A stretch of 64,000 bases of DNA from Hyphomonas sp. (GTDB lineage: Bacteria > Pseudomonadota > Alphaproteobacteria > Caulobacterales > Hyphomonadaceae). The DNA is taken from contig WGNP01000004.1 of assembly GCA_016124495.1 (NCBI GenBank), positions 1 to 64,000 on the forward strand, written 5' to 3'. The notes beneath the pieces are model-generated. The model saw nothing but the letters and a program-made list of their open reading frames with translations, did not search any database and was not told the DNA's origin. Of the stretch, positions 19,665-27,964 are shown piece by piece (position 1 is the first letter of the stretch; each line of letters begins with the position of its first letter). The translations under genes and the position numbers were made by a program.

Positions 19665-20411
19665 ATGAAGGTTCTCGTGCCCGTCAAGCGCGTCATCGAT
19701 TATAACGTGAAGGTCCGCGTCAAGCCGGACCAGACCGGGGTCGATCTCGCCAACGTCAAGATGTCGATGAACCCCTTCGACGAGATTTCGGTCGAAGAAG
19801 CCGTGCGGATGAAGGAAGCGGGCATCGCGACCGAGGTCGTGGTGGTCTCCATCGGACCGCAACAGGCGCAGGAAACCATCCGCACCGCGCTCGCGATGGG
19901 GGCAGACCGGGGCATCCTGATCAAGACCGATGCGATGGTTGAGCCGCTGGCGGTGGCGAAACTGCTGGCGAAAGTCGTGGCTGACGAGAAGCCGGATCTC
20001 GTGCTCTTGGGCAAGCAGGCGATTGACGACGATTCCAACCAGACCGGCCAGATGCTGGCGGCGCTGCTGGACTGGCCGCAGGGCACGTTTGCCTACAAGA
20101 TCGAGAAAGACGGCGATGCGCTGAAAGTGACCCGCGAAGTTGATGGTGGCCTGCAGACCGTAAAGCTTCAGACCCCGGCCGTCGTGACCGTGGACCTGCG
20201 CCTCAACGAGCCGCGCTATGCCTCGCTGCCCAACATCATGAAAGCGAAGAAAAAAGAGATCTCAGAGAAGTCGCCCGCCGATTACGGCGTCGACATTACC
20301 CCGCGCCTGACGGTGGTGAAGGTGACCGAGCCCGCCGCCCGTTCGGGCGGCGTGAAGGTTGAAGATGTGGCGGCCCTGGTCGCGAAACTCAAAACGGCAG
20401 GAGCTGTCTGA
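19665..20411 (+). CDS. etfB: Electron transfer flavoprotein, beta subunit
   Basis: A 248-residue ETF beta chain that, with EtfA, carries electrons from acyl-CoA dehydrogenases to ETF-ubiquinone oxidoreductase. The N-terminus [19 protein letters not shown], the segment [17 protein letters not shown], and [17 protein letters not shown] (AMP-binding region) are typical. The recognition-loop region [20 protein letters not shown] is present. The stop overlaps the etfA ATG by one base (TGATG). Confidence 0.97.
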   Translation: MKVLVPVKRVIDYNVKVRVKPDQTGVDLANVKMSMNPFDEISVEEAVRMKEAGIATEVVVVSIGPQQAQETIRTALAMGADRGILIKTDAMVEPLAVAKLLAKVVADEKPDLVLLGKQAIDDDSNQTGQMLAALLDWPQGTFAYKIEKDGDALKVTREVDGGLQTVKLQTPAVVTVDLRLNEPRYASLPNIMKAKKKEISEKSPADYGVDITPRLTVVKVTEPAARSGGVKVEDVAALVAKLKTAGAV

Positions 20412-21340
20412 TGGCTGTCCTCGTAATTGCAGAACACGCCCATGGTGCGCTGTCGGACGCGACGCACAAGGTCGTCACCGCCGCCTCGAAATTCGGCGGG
20501 GATGTGGATGTGCTGGTCGCTGGAGAGAATGCTGGCGCCGTGGCGCCGGCCGCCGCGAAGATTTCCGGCGTGCGCAAGGTGCTGAAAGCGGAAGGCGAGA
20601 CCCTGCGCAAGCAGACCGCCGAAGCGATGGAAGCGCTCGTGGTGCCGCTGATGGCGGGCTATGACGCCGTGTTTATCGCCGCCACGACTACGGGCAAGAA
20701 CATTGCACCGCGCATCGCGGCGAAGCTCGACGTGATGCAGCTTTCGGAAATCGTTGAAGTCGTGGACCAGTCGACGTTCGTGCGTCCGATCTACGCGGGC
20801 AACGCGATCATGACGGTGAAGTCTTCGGATGCGAAGAAGGTGATCACCGTGCGAGGCACGGCGTTCCCGGCCGCCGGAAATGACGGCTCGGCTTCGGTTG
20901 AGGACCTTGCAGCCCCGGCTGCGCAGTCCAAGTCCGAATTCGTGTCGGAAGAGATGGTGAAGTCGGACCGGCCGGAACTGACTGCCGCCAAGCGCATCGT
21001 CTCGGGCGGACGCGCGCTTGGATCGTCGGACAAGTTCAAGGAAGTGATCATTCCGCTGGCGGACAAACTGGGCGCCGCCGTCGGTGCTTCCCGCGCCGCC
21101 GTGGACGCTGGCTATGCGCCGAACGACTACCAGGTCGGCCAGACGGGCAAGATCGTTGCCCCGGAACTCTATATCGCCGTCGGCATCTCGGGCGCCATCC
21201 AGCACCTCGCCGGCATGAAGGATTCCAAGATCATCGTCGCGATCAACAAGGACGAGGAAGCGCCGATCTTCCAGGTGGCCGATTACGGCCTCGTGGCGGA
21301 CCTGTTCGTCGCCGTACCCGAACTGACCAAGGCGATCTGA
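20411..21340 (+). CDS. etfA: Electron transfer flavoprotein, alpha subunit
   Basis: A 309-residue FAD-binding chain of ETF. The N-terminal domain ([20 protein letters not shown]) is followed by the C-terminal FAD domain with [53 protein letters not shown] and [10 protein letters not shown]. It is translationally coupled to etfB. With 3-hydroxyacyl-CoA dehydrogenase nearby, the region serves beta-oxidation. Confidence 0.97.
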   Translation: MAVLVIAEHAHGALSDATHKVVTAASKFGGDVDVLVAGENAGAVAPAAAKISGVRKVLKAEGETLRKQTAEAMEALVVPLMAGYDAVFIAATTTGKNIAPRIAAKLDVMQLSEIVEVVDQSTFVRPIYAGNAIMTVKSSDAKKVITVRGTAFPAAGNDGSASVEDLAAPAAQSKSEFVSEEMVKSDRPELTAAKRIVSGGRALGSSDKFKEVIIPLADKLGAAVGASRAAVDAGYAPNDYQVGQTGKIVAPELYIAVGISGAIQHLAGMKDSKIIVAINKDEEAPIFQVADYGLVADLFVAVPELTKAI

Positions 21341-21389
21341 TCCGGGACCGGCCGGAGTTCAGGCAAGCCCGCACGTTCAAGGCGTGCCG

Positions 21390-21410
21390 GGCGGCCTTTC
21401 ACAGGCCGTC
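21390..21410. terminator. Hairpin between etfA and the convergent small gene
   Basis: An 8-base-pair stem (GGCGGCCT / AGGCCGTC, one G-T pair) with loop TTCAC lies 49 bases after the etfA stop and includes the stop codon of the minus-strand gene. There is no T-run, so it would be a weak or factor-assisted terminator. Confidence 0.35.
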
Positions 21411-21776
21411 CGGTCCGGGCGGCCAAGCCCCTTTCTGGCCGTGCCATTTCGCAGTGAAGTAGTCGGTCCAGGGTTGCTCGGACCCGTCGAGCAACACCCG
21501 TGCATGGATCTTGAGGAGACCAGACCGCCATTGAACTTCGAGCTTCTGCTCGCCTTCCGGAAAATACCAGGTGGTTTCGTAGATGGTCTTCCAGCGCCAG
21601 ATCACATCTCCGGTGGAGAGATGCGCGCGGACCAGTTCGCCGTCGACTGTGATGCGCTCCTGGCTGAAGAGCTCTGGCAGGTTGACGGCATTTTCGACTA
21701 CGATGGTGTGGTTGCCGCGCTGGAACTCCCAACGCTGTCCGTGAAGAAGCAAGGTGTTTGACGCCATCGTGATCAT
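21399..21776 (-). CDS. Conserved-looking small protein of unknown function
   Basis: 125 residues from ATG 21776; a second ATG at 21767 is equally possible, and no strong ribosome site separates them. The sequence is polar with many Trp residues ([26 protein letters not shown]). It carries no signal peptide, membrane segment or cysteines, and looks beta-rich. I do not recognise a family. Its codon use resembles a real gene, while the same-frame extension upstream to 22316 lies over the dehydrogenase gene and is spurious. Convergent with etfA. Confidence 0.6.
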   Translation of the reverse strand: MITMASNTLLLHGQRWEFQRGNHTIVVENAVNLPELFSQERITVDGELVRAHLSTGDVIWRWKTIYETTWYFPEGEQKLEVQWRSGLLKIHARVLLDGSEQPWTDYFTAKWHGQKGAWPPGPDGL

Positions 21777-21980
21777 CGGTCGCGGCCTTTCTGACTGAAC
21801 GGACTTGTGGGCGGGCGGTTGCTTTTCAAGGTCGCAAGCGAGCCGACCTGTCATCGGGGACGATCGAACAGGGCCCGCATCCGGCGCGCAGATAGCGAAG
21901 CCGTAGTGCATTCCGGCGCTTTGCTGCGCTGCACAAGCAGGTATAAACTGCGCGTTCAACAGGTGTTCAGGGGTTGGTCC

Positions 21981-22859
21981 ATGGCGGAAATCAGGACAGT
22001 CGGCGTGATCGGCGCCGGACAGATGGGCAACGGCATCGCGCATGTTTCGGCCTTGGCCGGGTACGAGGTCGTGCTGACGGATGTGTCGGAAGAGGCGCTC
22101 GCAAAGGGGCTCGCGGCCATTGAGGCGAATATGACGCGGCAGGTGTCGCGGCAGGTAATCACGCCGGACGACCTCAAGGCGGCGCTGAAGCGGATACGTC
22201 CGTCGGCGGACATCAGGGCGCATGCGGCCTGCGATCTTGTGATCGAGGCGGCGACCGAGAAGCGCGAACTCAAGGAACAGATCTTCCGGGCAGTCAGCGA
22301 AGTCGTGCCGCCGCATGCGTTCCTGGCGACCAATACCTCATCCATCTCAATCACCCGGCTCGCGTCCGTGACGAACCGTCCGGAGCGGTTCATCGGCCTG
22401 CATTTCATGAACCCGGTGCCGCTGATGAAGCTGGTCGAGGTGATCCGTGGTCTGAATACGGACCAGGAGACATTCGAGACCGCAATCACCTATGCCAAGC
22501 GGATCGGCAAGACGACCACGAATGCGGAGGACTACCCGGCCTTCATCGTCAACCGTGTACTGATGCCGATGATCAATGAGGCGATCTATACGCTCTATGA
22601 AGGTGTTGGGAATGTCGAGTCGATCGATACCGCGATGCGGCTCGGCGCCAACCATCCGATGGGGCCGTTGCAGCTGGCGGATTTCATCGGCCTTGATACG
22701 TGCCTGTCGATCATGCAGGTGCTGCATGACGGGCTCGCCGACACGAAGTACAGGCCATGTCCGCTGCTGGTGAAATTCGTGGAGGCTGGCTGGCTCGGCA
22801 AAAAATCCGGCCGGGGTTTCTATGATTACTCAGGCGACCATCCGGTGCCGACGCGCTGA
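21981..22859 (+). CDS. 3-hydroxybutyryl-CoA dehydrogenase
   Basis: A 292-residue NAD-dependent 3-hydroxyacyl-CoA dehydrogenase. The dinucleotide fold is GVIGAGQMGNGIAH at the N-terminus. The catalytic His lies in FIGLHFMNPVPLMKLVEVI, the Glu-Asn region in FIVNRVLMPMINEA, and the C-terminal helical domain has GANHPMGPLQLADFIGLD. The start is ATG 21981, since the frame upstream to 21807 carries no family sequence. It acts in short-chain fatty-acid and polyhydroxybutyrate metabolism, fitting the nearby etfBA and the 3-hydroxybutyrate-type SDR at 52500. Confidence 0.95.
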   Translation: MAEIRTVGVIGAGQMGNGIAHVSALAGYEVVLTDVSEEALAKGLAAIEANMTRQVSRQVITPDDLKAALKRIRPSADIRAHAACDLVIEAATEKRELKEQIFRAVSEVVPPHAFLATNTSSISITRLASVTNRPERFIGLHFMNPVPLMKLVEVIRGLNTDQETFETAITYAKRIGKTTTNAEDYPAFIVNRVLMPMINEAIYTLYEGVGNVESIDTAMRLGANHPMGPLQLADFIGLDTCLSIMQVLHDGLADTKYRPCPLLVKFVEAGWLGKKSGRGFYDYSGDHPVPTR

Positions 22860-22929
22860 AGTCTTAAGCTTTCAGTAACCCTCTCTGAGCTCCCCTGCCT
22901 TCTAACACTAAGTTTGAGAGGAGCCCGAC

Positions 22930-23415
22930 ATGACCATCCGTGCACCGCTGAATTACCTGGCCGGGGGCGCGGTCCTGCTCGCGATCGTGGTGGGCTGCGG
23001 GTATTATACGTCGCAGGCGCCCGCAGCCTCGGCCGCCATCGCGGCAACCGAAGTGCCGCTCACGGTCTACTGGTCGGATGGAGATTCCGGGCGGCTCTCA
23101 GACGGCACGAAGTTCCGTCTCTACGGCATCGATTCTCCCGAGACCGGCTCGATGAAGCAGCGCGGCGGCGCAAAATGCGAGAGCGAGCGTGCACTCGGCT
23201 TCGAGGCCAAGGAAGCGGCGCTGGAGCTTACCCGCGGCAAGGAAGTCACCGTCAGCGAGGTGCGCGGAACAGACCGGTATGAGCGCACGGTCCTGCGCCT
23301 CGATCTGGAGGGAAAGGACCTGGCGGCGCTGCTGGTGGCCGGCGGAACGCACCGGGCCTGGGACTATGACGGGGGCGAGAAGAAGCCGGACTGGTGCGCC
23401 GGCGCGGCGGGCTGA
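22930..23415 (+). CDS. Exported staphylococcal-nuclease-like protein (copy 1)
   Basis: 161 residues behind a clear GAGGAG site. An N-terminal hydrophobic segment (GGAVLLAIVVGCGYYTS) contains a possible lipobox cysteine, so the protein is periplasmic or membrane-attached. The TNase/SNase fold is visible: DGDSGRLSDGTKFRLYGIDSPETG carries the calcium-site Asp and the active-site Arg and Glu, and GTDRYERTVLRL carries the second Arg. A terminal disulfide between the Cys in GAKCESE and KPDWC is likely. It is clearly homologous to the protein at 62674-63282. Confidence 0.85.
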   Translation: MTIRAPLNYLAGGAVLLAIVVGCGYYTSQAPAASAAIAATEVPLTVYWSDGDSGRLSDGTKFRLYGIDSPETGSMKQRGGAKCESERALGFEAKEAALELTRGKEVTVSEVRGTDRYERTVLRLDLEGKDLAALLVAGGTHRAWDYDGGEKKPDWCAGAAG

Positions 23416-23471
23416 AGGCTTGCGTTCGGGCGCTCACGGGCTAGCGTCGCTACAGCGATAGGGAGCAGGCC

Positions 23472-24185
23472 ATGCGGCAATTCTGGATTTCGGGAAGCCT
23501 GGCGCTTTTGCTCATCCTGACAGGGTGTGGCGAGACAGACGCGCCGCGCGGCGAGCCCTATTTCGAGAAACCGGCTTCGCAGGAGGCACGCGATGTGCTG
23601 GGCGAGGTTGACCCGTCTGAATTGCCAGCCTCGCAACGCGCGGCGCTTGCATATGCGTATGCGGTTACGGCGGCCGCGCTGTTCAAGGGGGGCGATGATG
23701 CGGGCGGGGCTGTGCATGCGGCGTATCTGGATCCAGCGGCGCATGCCGGGCTGATGGTCGGCCTGGATACGCTGGGTTTCGATGCCGCCGCAGTCGAGGC
23801 TGTCAGGGCCGCGCCGCAGGATGAAACGGCGCTTGCGGCAATGGACGCGATGCTCGCGGCGCTGCGTCCGAATGCGTCGGGAGACGTCAAGGAGACGACC
23901 GGTTTCCTGATGAAGTCCCTGGGCGTGGCCTATGAAGCCGGGGCCGATGCGGGAACGATCTCCAATGTAGAGGCCTACCAGACCGCCTACGGACTGGCCG
24001 TTACGGCGCGGGATATCGTTGCCGCACAAGAAGACGCAGCTTACGGTGACCTGCGGCTCGAGCTGGAAATCCTGGTGCGGATGTGGCCGGGCAAGGGGCC
24101 GGCGGCGACGTCCACGCCGGCGCCGGATCTGGAGATGGCGCAGGCGCTGTTGAATATAAAGCTAGCGCTTGCGCGCCTGCCTTAG
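23472..24185 (+). CDS. Hypothetical lipoprotein
   Basis: 237 residues with a signal peptide and lipobox (LALLLILTGCGE, Cys near residue 19) behind a good GGGAGCAGG site. The mature part is Ala-rich and predicted helical, with no family I recognise. Its last 24 bases overlap the end of the convergent tlpA-like gene. Location: inner leaflet of the outer membrane, or inner membrane. Confidence 0.75.
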   Translation: MRQFWISGSLALLLILTGCGETDAPRGEPYFEKPASQEARDVLGEVDPSELPASQRAALAYAYAVTAAALFKGGDDAGGAVHAAYLDPAAHAGLMVGLDTLGFDAAAVEAVRAAPQDETALAAMDAMLAALRPNASGDVKETTGFLMKSLGVAYEAGADAGTISNVEAYQTAYGLAVTARDIVAAQEDAAYGDLRLELEILVRMWPGKGPAATSTPAPDLEMAQALLNIKLALARLP

Positions 24186-24758
24186 GGCGGCGTCGATAAA
24201 CTGAACGGCTTCCGAGGCGGCCCAGTCGGCTTCGCCGGACATGCGCGCCAGCTCAATGCCGTCGGGGCCATAGAGGATCGTGGTCGGGAAGCCCTGGACA
24301 TTGGCGCCGTAGACGATGTCGCCCCGGTCGAGGGGTGCGTGGCGGAAGGCAATGCTGGCGGCGCCCAGTTCGGTGAGGCGGCGTTTGGCGTAGTCCACGT
24401 CCTCATCGGAATCGATGCTGATGGCGACAACTTCGAACGCGTCCCCGCCGCGCGCCTTCTGGAGCGCGCCGAGCGCCGGCATTTCCTTCTCGCAGGGCGC
24501 GCACCAGGTCGCCCAGTAGTTTACGAGGATGGTCTTGCCCTTGAAACTGGCGAGCGTGACTTCGGCGCCGGATGCATCGTCGAAGGTGCCTTCGGGGACG
24601 GATTGGCCGGCGGATGAGAAGTCGAGCCGCTCAAGCGTGCCGGTCGCATAGCGCTCGAGAGGGTTCGAAGGCGGTTTGCCGCCGGATGCGCTGATCAGCA
24701 CATAGACAACAGCGGCAAGGGCGACCAGAAAGAGGCCGGAAAAGACATAGCGGTTCAT
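24162..24758 (-). CDS. tlpA: TlpA-family membrane-anchored thioredoxin
   Basis: 198 residues with an N-terminal membrane anchor ([18 protein letters not shown]). The thioredoxin fold carries the redox motif [14 protein letters not shown] (Cys86, Cys89) and the cis-Pro loop [14 protein letters not shown]. Such proteins reduce periplasmic disulfides, for example in cytochrome maturation. It is divergent from argH, an arrangement I recall from other alphaproteobacteria. Confidence 0.9.
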   Translation of the reverse strand: MNRYVFSGLFLVALAAVVYVLISASGGKPPSNPLERYATGTLERLDFSSAGQSVPEGTFDDASGAEVTLASFKGKTILVNYWATWCAPCEKEMPALGALQKARGGDAFEVVAISIDSDEDVDYAKRRLTELGAASIAFRHAPLDRGDIVYGANVQGFPTTILYGPDGIELARMSGEADWAASEAVQFIDAALRQARKR

Positions 24759-24794
24759 GCGGGGTGTCGTCTCCGTGCGGCTGGTTTCGAGGAT

Positions 24795-26198
24795 ATGGCG
24801 ATGAATTCAGGTAAAGGCCAGACAATGTGGGGTGGCCGTTTTGCCGCAACGCCATCGGCCATCATGAACGAGATCAATGCCTCGCTGGATGTGGACCGGC
24901 GGATGGCGCAGGAGGATCTGGCCGGGAGCCGGGCGCATGCCGACATGCTGGCCGAAATGGGCATCCTCAGCGTTGCCGACAACGAAGCCATCCAGGGCGG
25001 ATTGGACGCCATTTCCGCTGAGATGCGCGCGGGCATGTTTCCTTTCCGGCCCGAACTCGAAGACATCCACATGAACGTTGAGGCGCGTCTGAAGGAGCTT
25101 ATCGGCGAGCCCGCCGGGCGGCTGCACACCGCACGCTCGCGCAATGACCAGGTGGTGACGGATTTCCGGCTCTGGACGCGCGGCGCGCTGGAGGAGACGA
25201 GCCATCTGGTGACCGCGCTGCAAGGCGCGCTGGTGCGCCGGGCCGGCGACAACGTGGCGACCTTCATGCCGGGCTTTACCCATTTGCAGACCGCTCAGCC
25301 GGTCACGCTGGGCCATCACCTGCTCGCCTATGCCGAGATGCTGGAGCGGGACCGGACGCGGCTGCTGGACTGCGCCGTGCGGCTCAACGAAAGCCCGCTC
25401 GGCGCGGCGGCGCTCGCCGGAACCGGGTTTCCGATCGACCGGGACATGACGGCGGAGGCGCTCGGCTTTGCCCGGCCGATGGCGAACTCCCTGGACGCCG
25501 TGGGTTCGCGTGATTTTGCGCTGGAAGCGCTGAGCACGCTGTCGATTGCGGCGACGCACCTGTCGCGGCTCGCGGAAGAGATCGTGCTATGGACAAGCCC
25601 GCAGTTCGCCTTTGCCGTGTTGCCGGATGAATGGTCGACGGGGTCTTCGATCATGCCGCAGAAGCGCAATCCGGATGCCGCGGAACTGATCCGGGCGAAG
25701 GCCTCGCTGATCACGGGATTGTTTTCGGCGCTGCAGGGGGCCGTGAAAGCGCTGCCGCTGGCCTATGCCAAGGACCTGCAGGACGACAAGCGGCTGACGT
25801 TTGAAGCCTTTGACACGTACAATCTGTGCGCACGGGCGATGGCCGGGATGGTGGATACGATCCGCTTCAAGCCGGAGGCCATGCTGGCGGCGGCGGGGAA
25901 GGGGTATTCGACGGCGACTGACCTGGCGGACTGGCTGGTGCGGGAACTCGGCCTGCCGTTCCGGGACGCGCACCATGTGACCGGGCGGATCGTCGCCCTG
26001 GCCGAGGAAAAAGGCGTGGAACTTGCGGCGGTTTCGCTCGGCGACATGCAGAAGGTGCATTCCGCAATCACCGAAGATGTCTTCAATGTGCTGACGGTCG
26101 AGGCGTCTGCCTCATCCCGGACATCATATGGCGGCACAAGCCCTGTTCGGGTCGCGGAACAGGTGGCACAGTGGAAACAGAGATTGCGACTGGAGTGA
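24795..26198 (+). CDS. argH: Argininosuccinate lyase
   Basis: A 467-residue fumarase-superfamily enzyme, the last step of arginine synthesis. The N-terminus [23 protein letters not shown] and the flexible signature loop [12 protein letters not shown] are complete. Two near ATGs (24795 and 24801) follow CGAGGA. The stop shares one base with the next gene's ATG. Confidence 0.97.
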   Translation: MAMNSGKGQTMWGGRFAATPSAIMNEINASLDVDRRMAQEDLAGSRAHADMLAEMGILSVADNEAIQGGLDAISAEMRAGMFPFRPELEDIHMNVEARLKELIGEPAGRLHTARSRNDQVVTDFRLWTRGALEETSHLVTALQGALVRRAGDNVATFMPGFTHLQTAQPVTLGHHLLAYAEMLERDRTRLLDCAVRLNESPLGAAALAGTGFPIDRDMTAEALGFARPMANSLDAVGSRDFALEALSTLSIAATHLSRLAEEIVLWTSPQFAFAVLPDEWSTGSSIMPQKRNPDAAELIRAKASLITGLFSALQGAVKALPLAYAKDLQDDKRLTFEAFDTYNLCARAMAGMVDTIRFKPEAMLAAAGKGYSTATDLADWLVRELGLPFRDAHHVTGRIVALAEEKGVELAAVSLGDMQKVHSAITEDVFNVLTVEASASSRTSYGGTSPVRVAEQVAQWKQRLRLE

Positions 26199-26437
26199 TG
26201 ACGATGAAAAGGCTTCTGGGCGCTGCAGCAGCGCTTCTCCTTCTGGGGGGTGTGTCGGCTTGCGGGCTGACGGGCGATCTCAAACGCCCCGGCCCGCTTA
26301 TCGGGAACCCGAATAATGTGGATCCGGCGTCCCTGCCGGACGCCGAGAACAAAAACCTGCCGCAACTGCCGGACCGCCCGTCTGAACCTGCCGATGAACA
26401 GGCCGAAGACGAACTGCTGGGTGGGCCAGACACCTGA
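26198..26437 (+). CDS. Small LptM/LppL-type lipoprotein
   Basis: 79 residues. The start is ATG 26198, overlapping the argH stop by one base (a second ATG is at 26204). The signal peptide and lipobox LLLGGVSAC are followed directly by CGLTGDLKRPGP. This matches the CGxxGxLxxP pattern of the YifL/LptM/LppL group, often found in front of lysA. LptM in E. coli assists disulfide maturation of the LPS exporter LptD. The C-terminal half is Pro/Asp/Glu-rich and probably disordered. Confidence 0.8.
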   Translation: MTMKRLLGAAAALLLLGGVSACGLTGDLKRPGPLIGNPNNVDPASLPDAENKNLPQLPDRPSEPADEQAEDELLGGPDT

Positions 26438-26676
26438 TGCGCTCGCGGGCGCTTCTTGCGGCTGGCGCTGCGCTGTTGCTGGCAGCCTGCCAGACGGTGC
26501 CGGCAGAGCCGGTGATCACGCTCGCCGAGGCGGCTGAGCCCGCGCCGGTTGGCGTGGCGGTCCCTGTCAGCGCGAACCCCGCCGAGGGCATGATGGAGAA
26601 TGATTGGGGTGGTGAAGTGCCGCAATCCAGGCCGGCCGGCGACGTCAACGAAGGCGGCCTCGGCGACCTCGAATAG
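26437..26676 (+). CDS. Small hypothetical lipoprotein
   Basis: 79 residues starting at the ATG that overlaps the previous stop (TGATG). The signal peptide ends at the lipobox LLLAACQTV. The mature peptide of about 60 residues is acidic and Pro/Gly-rich with no recognised domain. It is translated as part of the argH-lysA run, and the tandem of two small lipoproteins suggests related envelope roles. Confidence 0.68.
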   Translation: MRSRALLAAGAALLLAACQTVPAEPVITLAEAAEPAPVGVAVPVSANPAEGMMENDWGGEVPQSRPAGDVNEGGLGDLE

Positions 26677-26689
26677 CCCCGGAGCAAGG

Positions 26690-27964
26690 ATGCATCATTT
26701 CAGCTATTCCGGGGGCCGCCTTCACTGCGAAGGTGTGGACCTTGAAGCCATCGCCTCGGCGGTCGGCACGCCATGCTATGTCTATTCGAGCGCCACGCTG
26801 GTGCGCCATGCGCAGGTGATCGCTGAGGCCTTCCGCGGGCAGCGAGCGCTTATTGCTTATTCGGTAAAGGCCAACGGCAATCTCGCCGTGCTCGCAACCC
26901 TGGCCGGGCAGGGCTGCGGCGCGGATGTGGTCAGCGGCGGCGAATTGCTCCGGGCACGGAAGGCCGGCATTCCGGCCTCACGGATCGTGTTCTCGGGCGT
27001 GGGCAAGACGGCGGCAGAAATGGCGCTGGCGCTGGAGCAGGGAATCCATCAGTTCAATGTAGAGAGCGCGGGCGAACTGCGCGTGCTTTCGGACGTCGCC
27101 GCCCGGCTGGGCAAGACGGCGCCGATTGCGCTGCGCGTCAACCCCGATGTGGCGGCCGGTGGGCATCCGAATATTTCCACCGGCAAGTCCGGCGACAAGT
27201 TCGGCGTGCCCTGGGGCGAGGCCGAAGCACTCTATGCTGAAGCGGCGAGCCTGCCAGGCATCAAGGCCGTAGGCGTGGACGTACATATCGGCAGCCAGAT
27301 TGGCGACCTTGCGCCGATGCGGGCTGCCTTCGAAAAGGTTGTTGCCCTCGCGCTGCGCCTGCGCGGCCAGGGGCATGAAATCCGCCGCATCGATGTCGGC
27401 GGCGGGCTGGGTATTCCGTACAGGGAGGGGGATGCGCCTGCGCCGCCCTCCGCCTATGCGGCCATGATTTCCGAAGTGACGGCCGGGCACGGCTTTGACG
27501 TGATTCTCGAGCCCGGGCGTGTGATTGCGGGCAATGCCGGCGTGCTGCTGGCGACGGCGCTCTACGAGAAGGAGGCGCCGGACCGGACCTTCCTGATCCT
27601 CGACGCGGGGATGAATGACCTGATCCGCCCGGCGCTCTACGGCGCGCATCATGATATTCTGCCGCTTGCCGAACCGAAGGCAGGTCAGGCGCAGAAAACC
27701 TATGACGTGGTGGGGCCGATCTGCGAGTCGACCGACAAGTTTGCCTCTGGCCGCACTTTGCCGGAAGTGAGCGCGGGCGACCGGCTCGCGTTCATGTCGG
27801 CCGGGGCTTACGGCGCGGTCCTGTCGTCCGGCTACAATGCGCGTCCTTTGGTTCCGGAAGTGCTGGTCGATGGCGACCGGTTCGAGATCGTCCGCAGGCG
27901 GCCCAGTTTTGAGGAATCGGTTGAACTGGAGAAAGTGCCGGAGTGGCTTACGACGGCGGCCTGA
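26690..27964 (+). CDS. lysA: Diaminopimelate decarboxylase
   Basis: 424 residues; a fold-III PLP enzyme that makes lysine from meso-diaminopimelate. Start ATG 26690 follows GGAGCAAGG, and the frame extends upstream to 26600 without similarity. PLP-lysine Lys60 is in YSVKANGN. VDVHIGSQIGD, the glycine loop DVGGGLGIPY, LEPGRVIAGNAG and the dimer-contributed Cys in PICESTDKFA are present. Confidence 0.97.
   Translation: MHHFSYSGGRLHCEGVDLEAIASAVGTPCYVYSSATLVRHAQVIAEAFRGQRALIAYSVKANGNLAVLATLAGQGCGADVVSGGELLRARKAGIPASRIVFSGVGKTAAEMALALEQGIHQFNVESAGELRVLSDVAARLGKTAPIALRVNPDVAAGGHPNISTGKSGDKFGVPWGEAEALYAEAASLPGIKAVGVDVHIGSQIGDLAPMRAAFEKVVALALRLRGQGHEIRRIDVGGGLGIPYREGDAPAPPSAYAAMISEVTAGHGFDVILEPGRVIAGNAGVLLATALYEKEAPDRTFLILDAGMNDLIRPALYGAHHDILPLAEPKAGQAQKTYDVVGPICESTDKFASGRTLPEVSAGDRLAFMSAGAYGAVLSSGYNARPLVPEVLVDGDRFEIVRRRPSFEESVELEKVPEWLTTAA

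Noticed and set aside
22864-22878. CtrA-like box TTAA-N7-GTAA before the first nuclease-like gene
   Set aside because: One mismatch to TTAA-N7-TTAA, and a single weak site is expected by chance.
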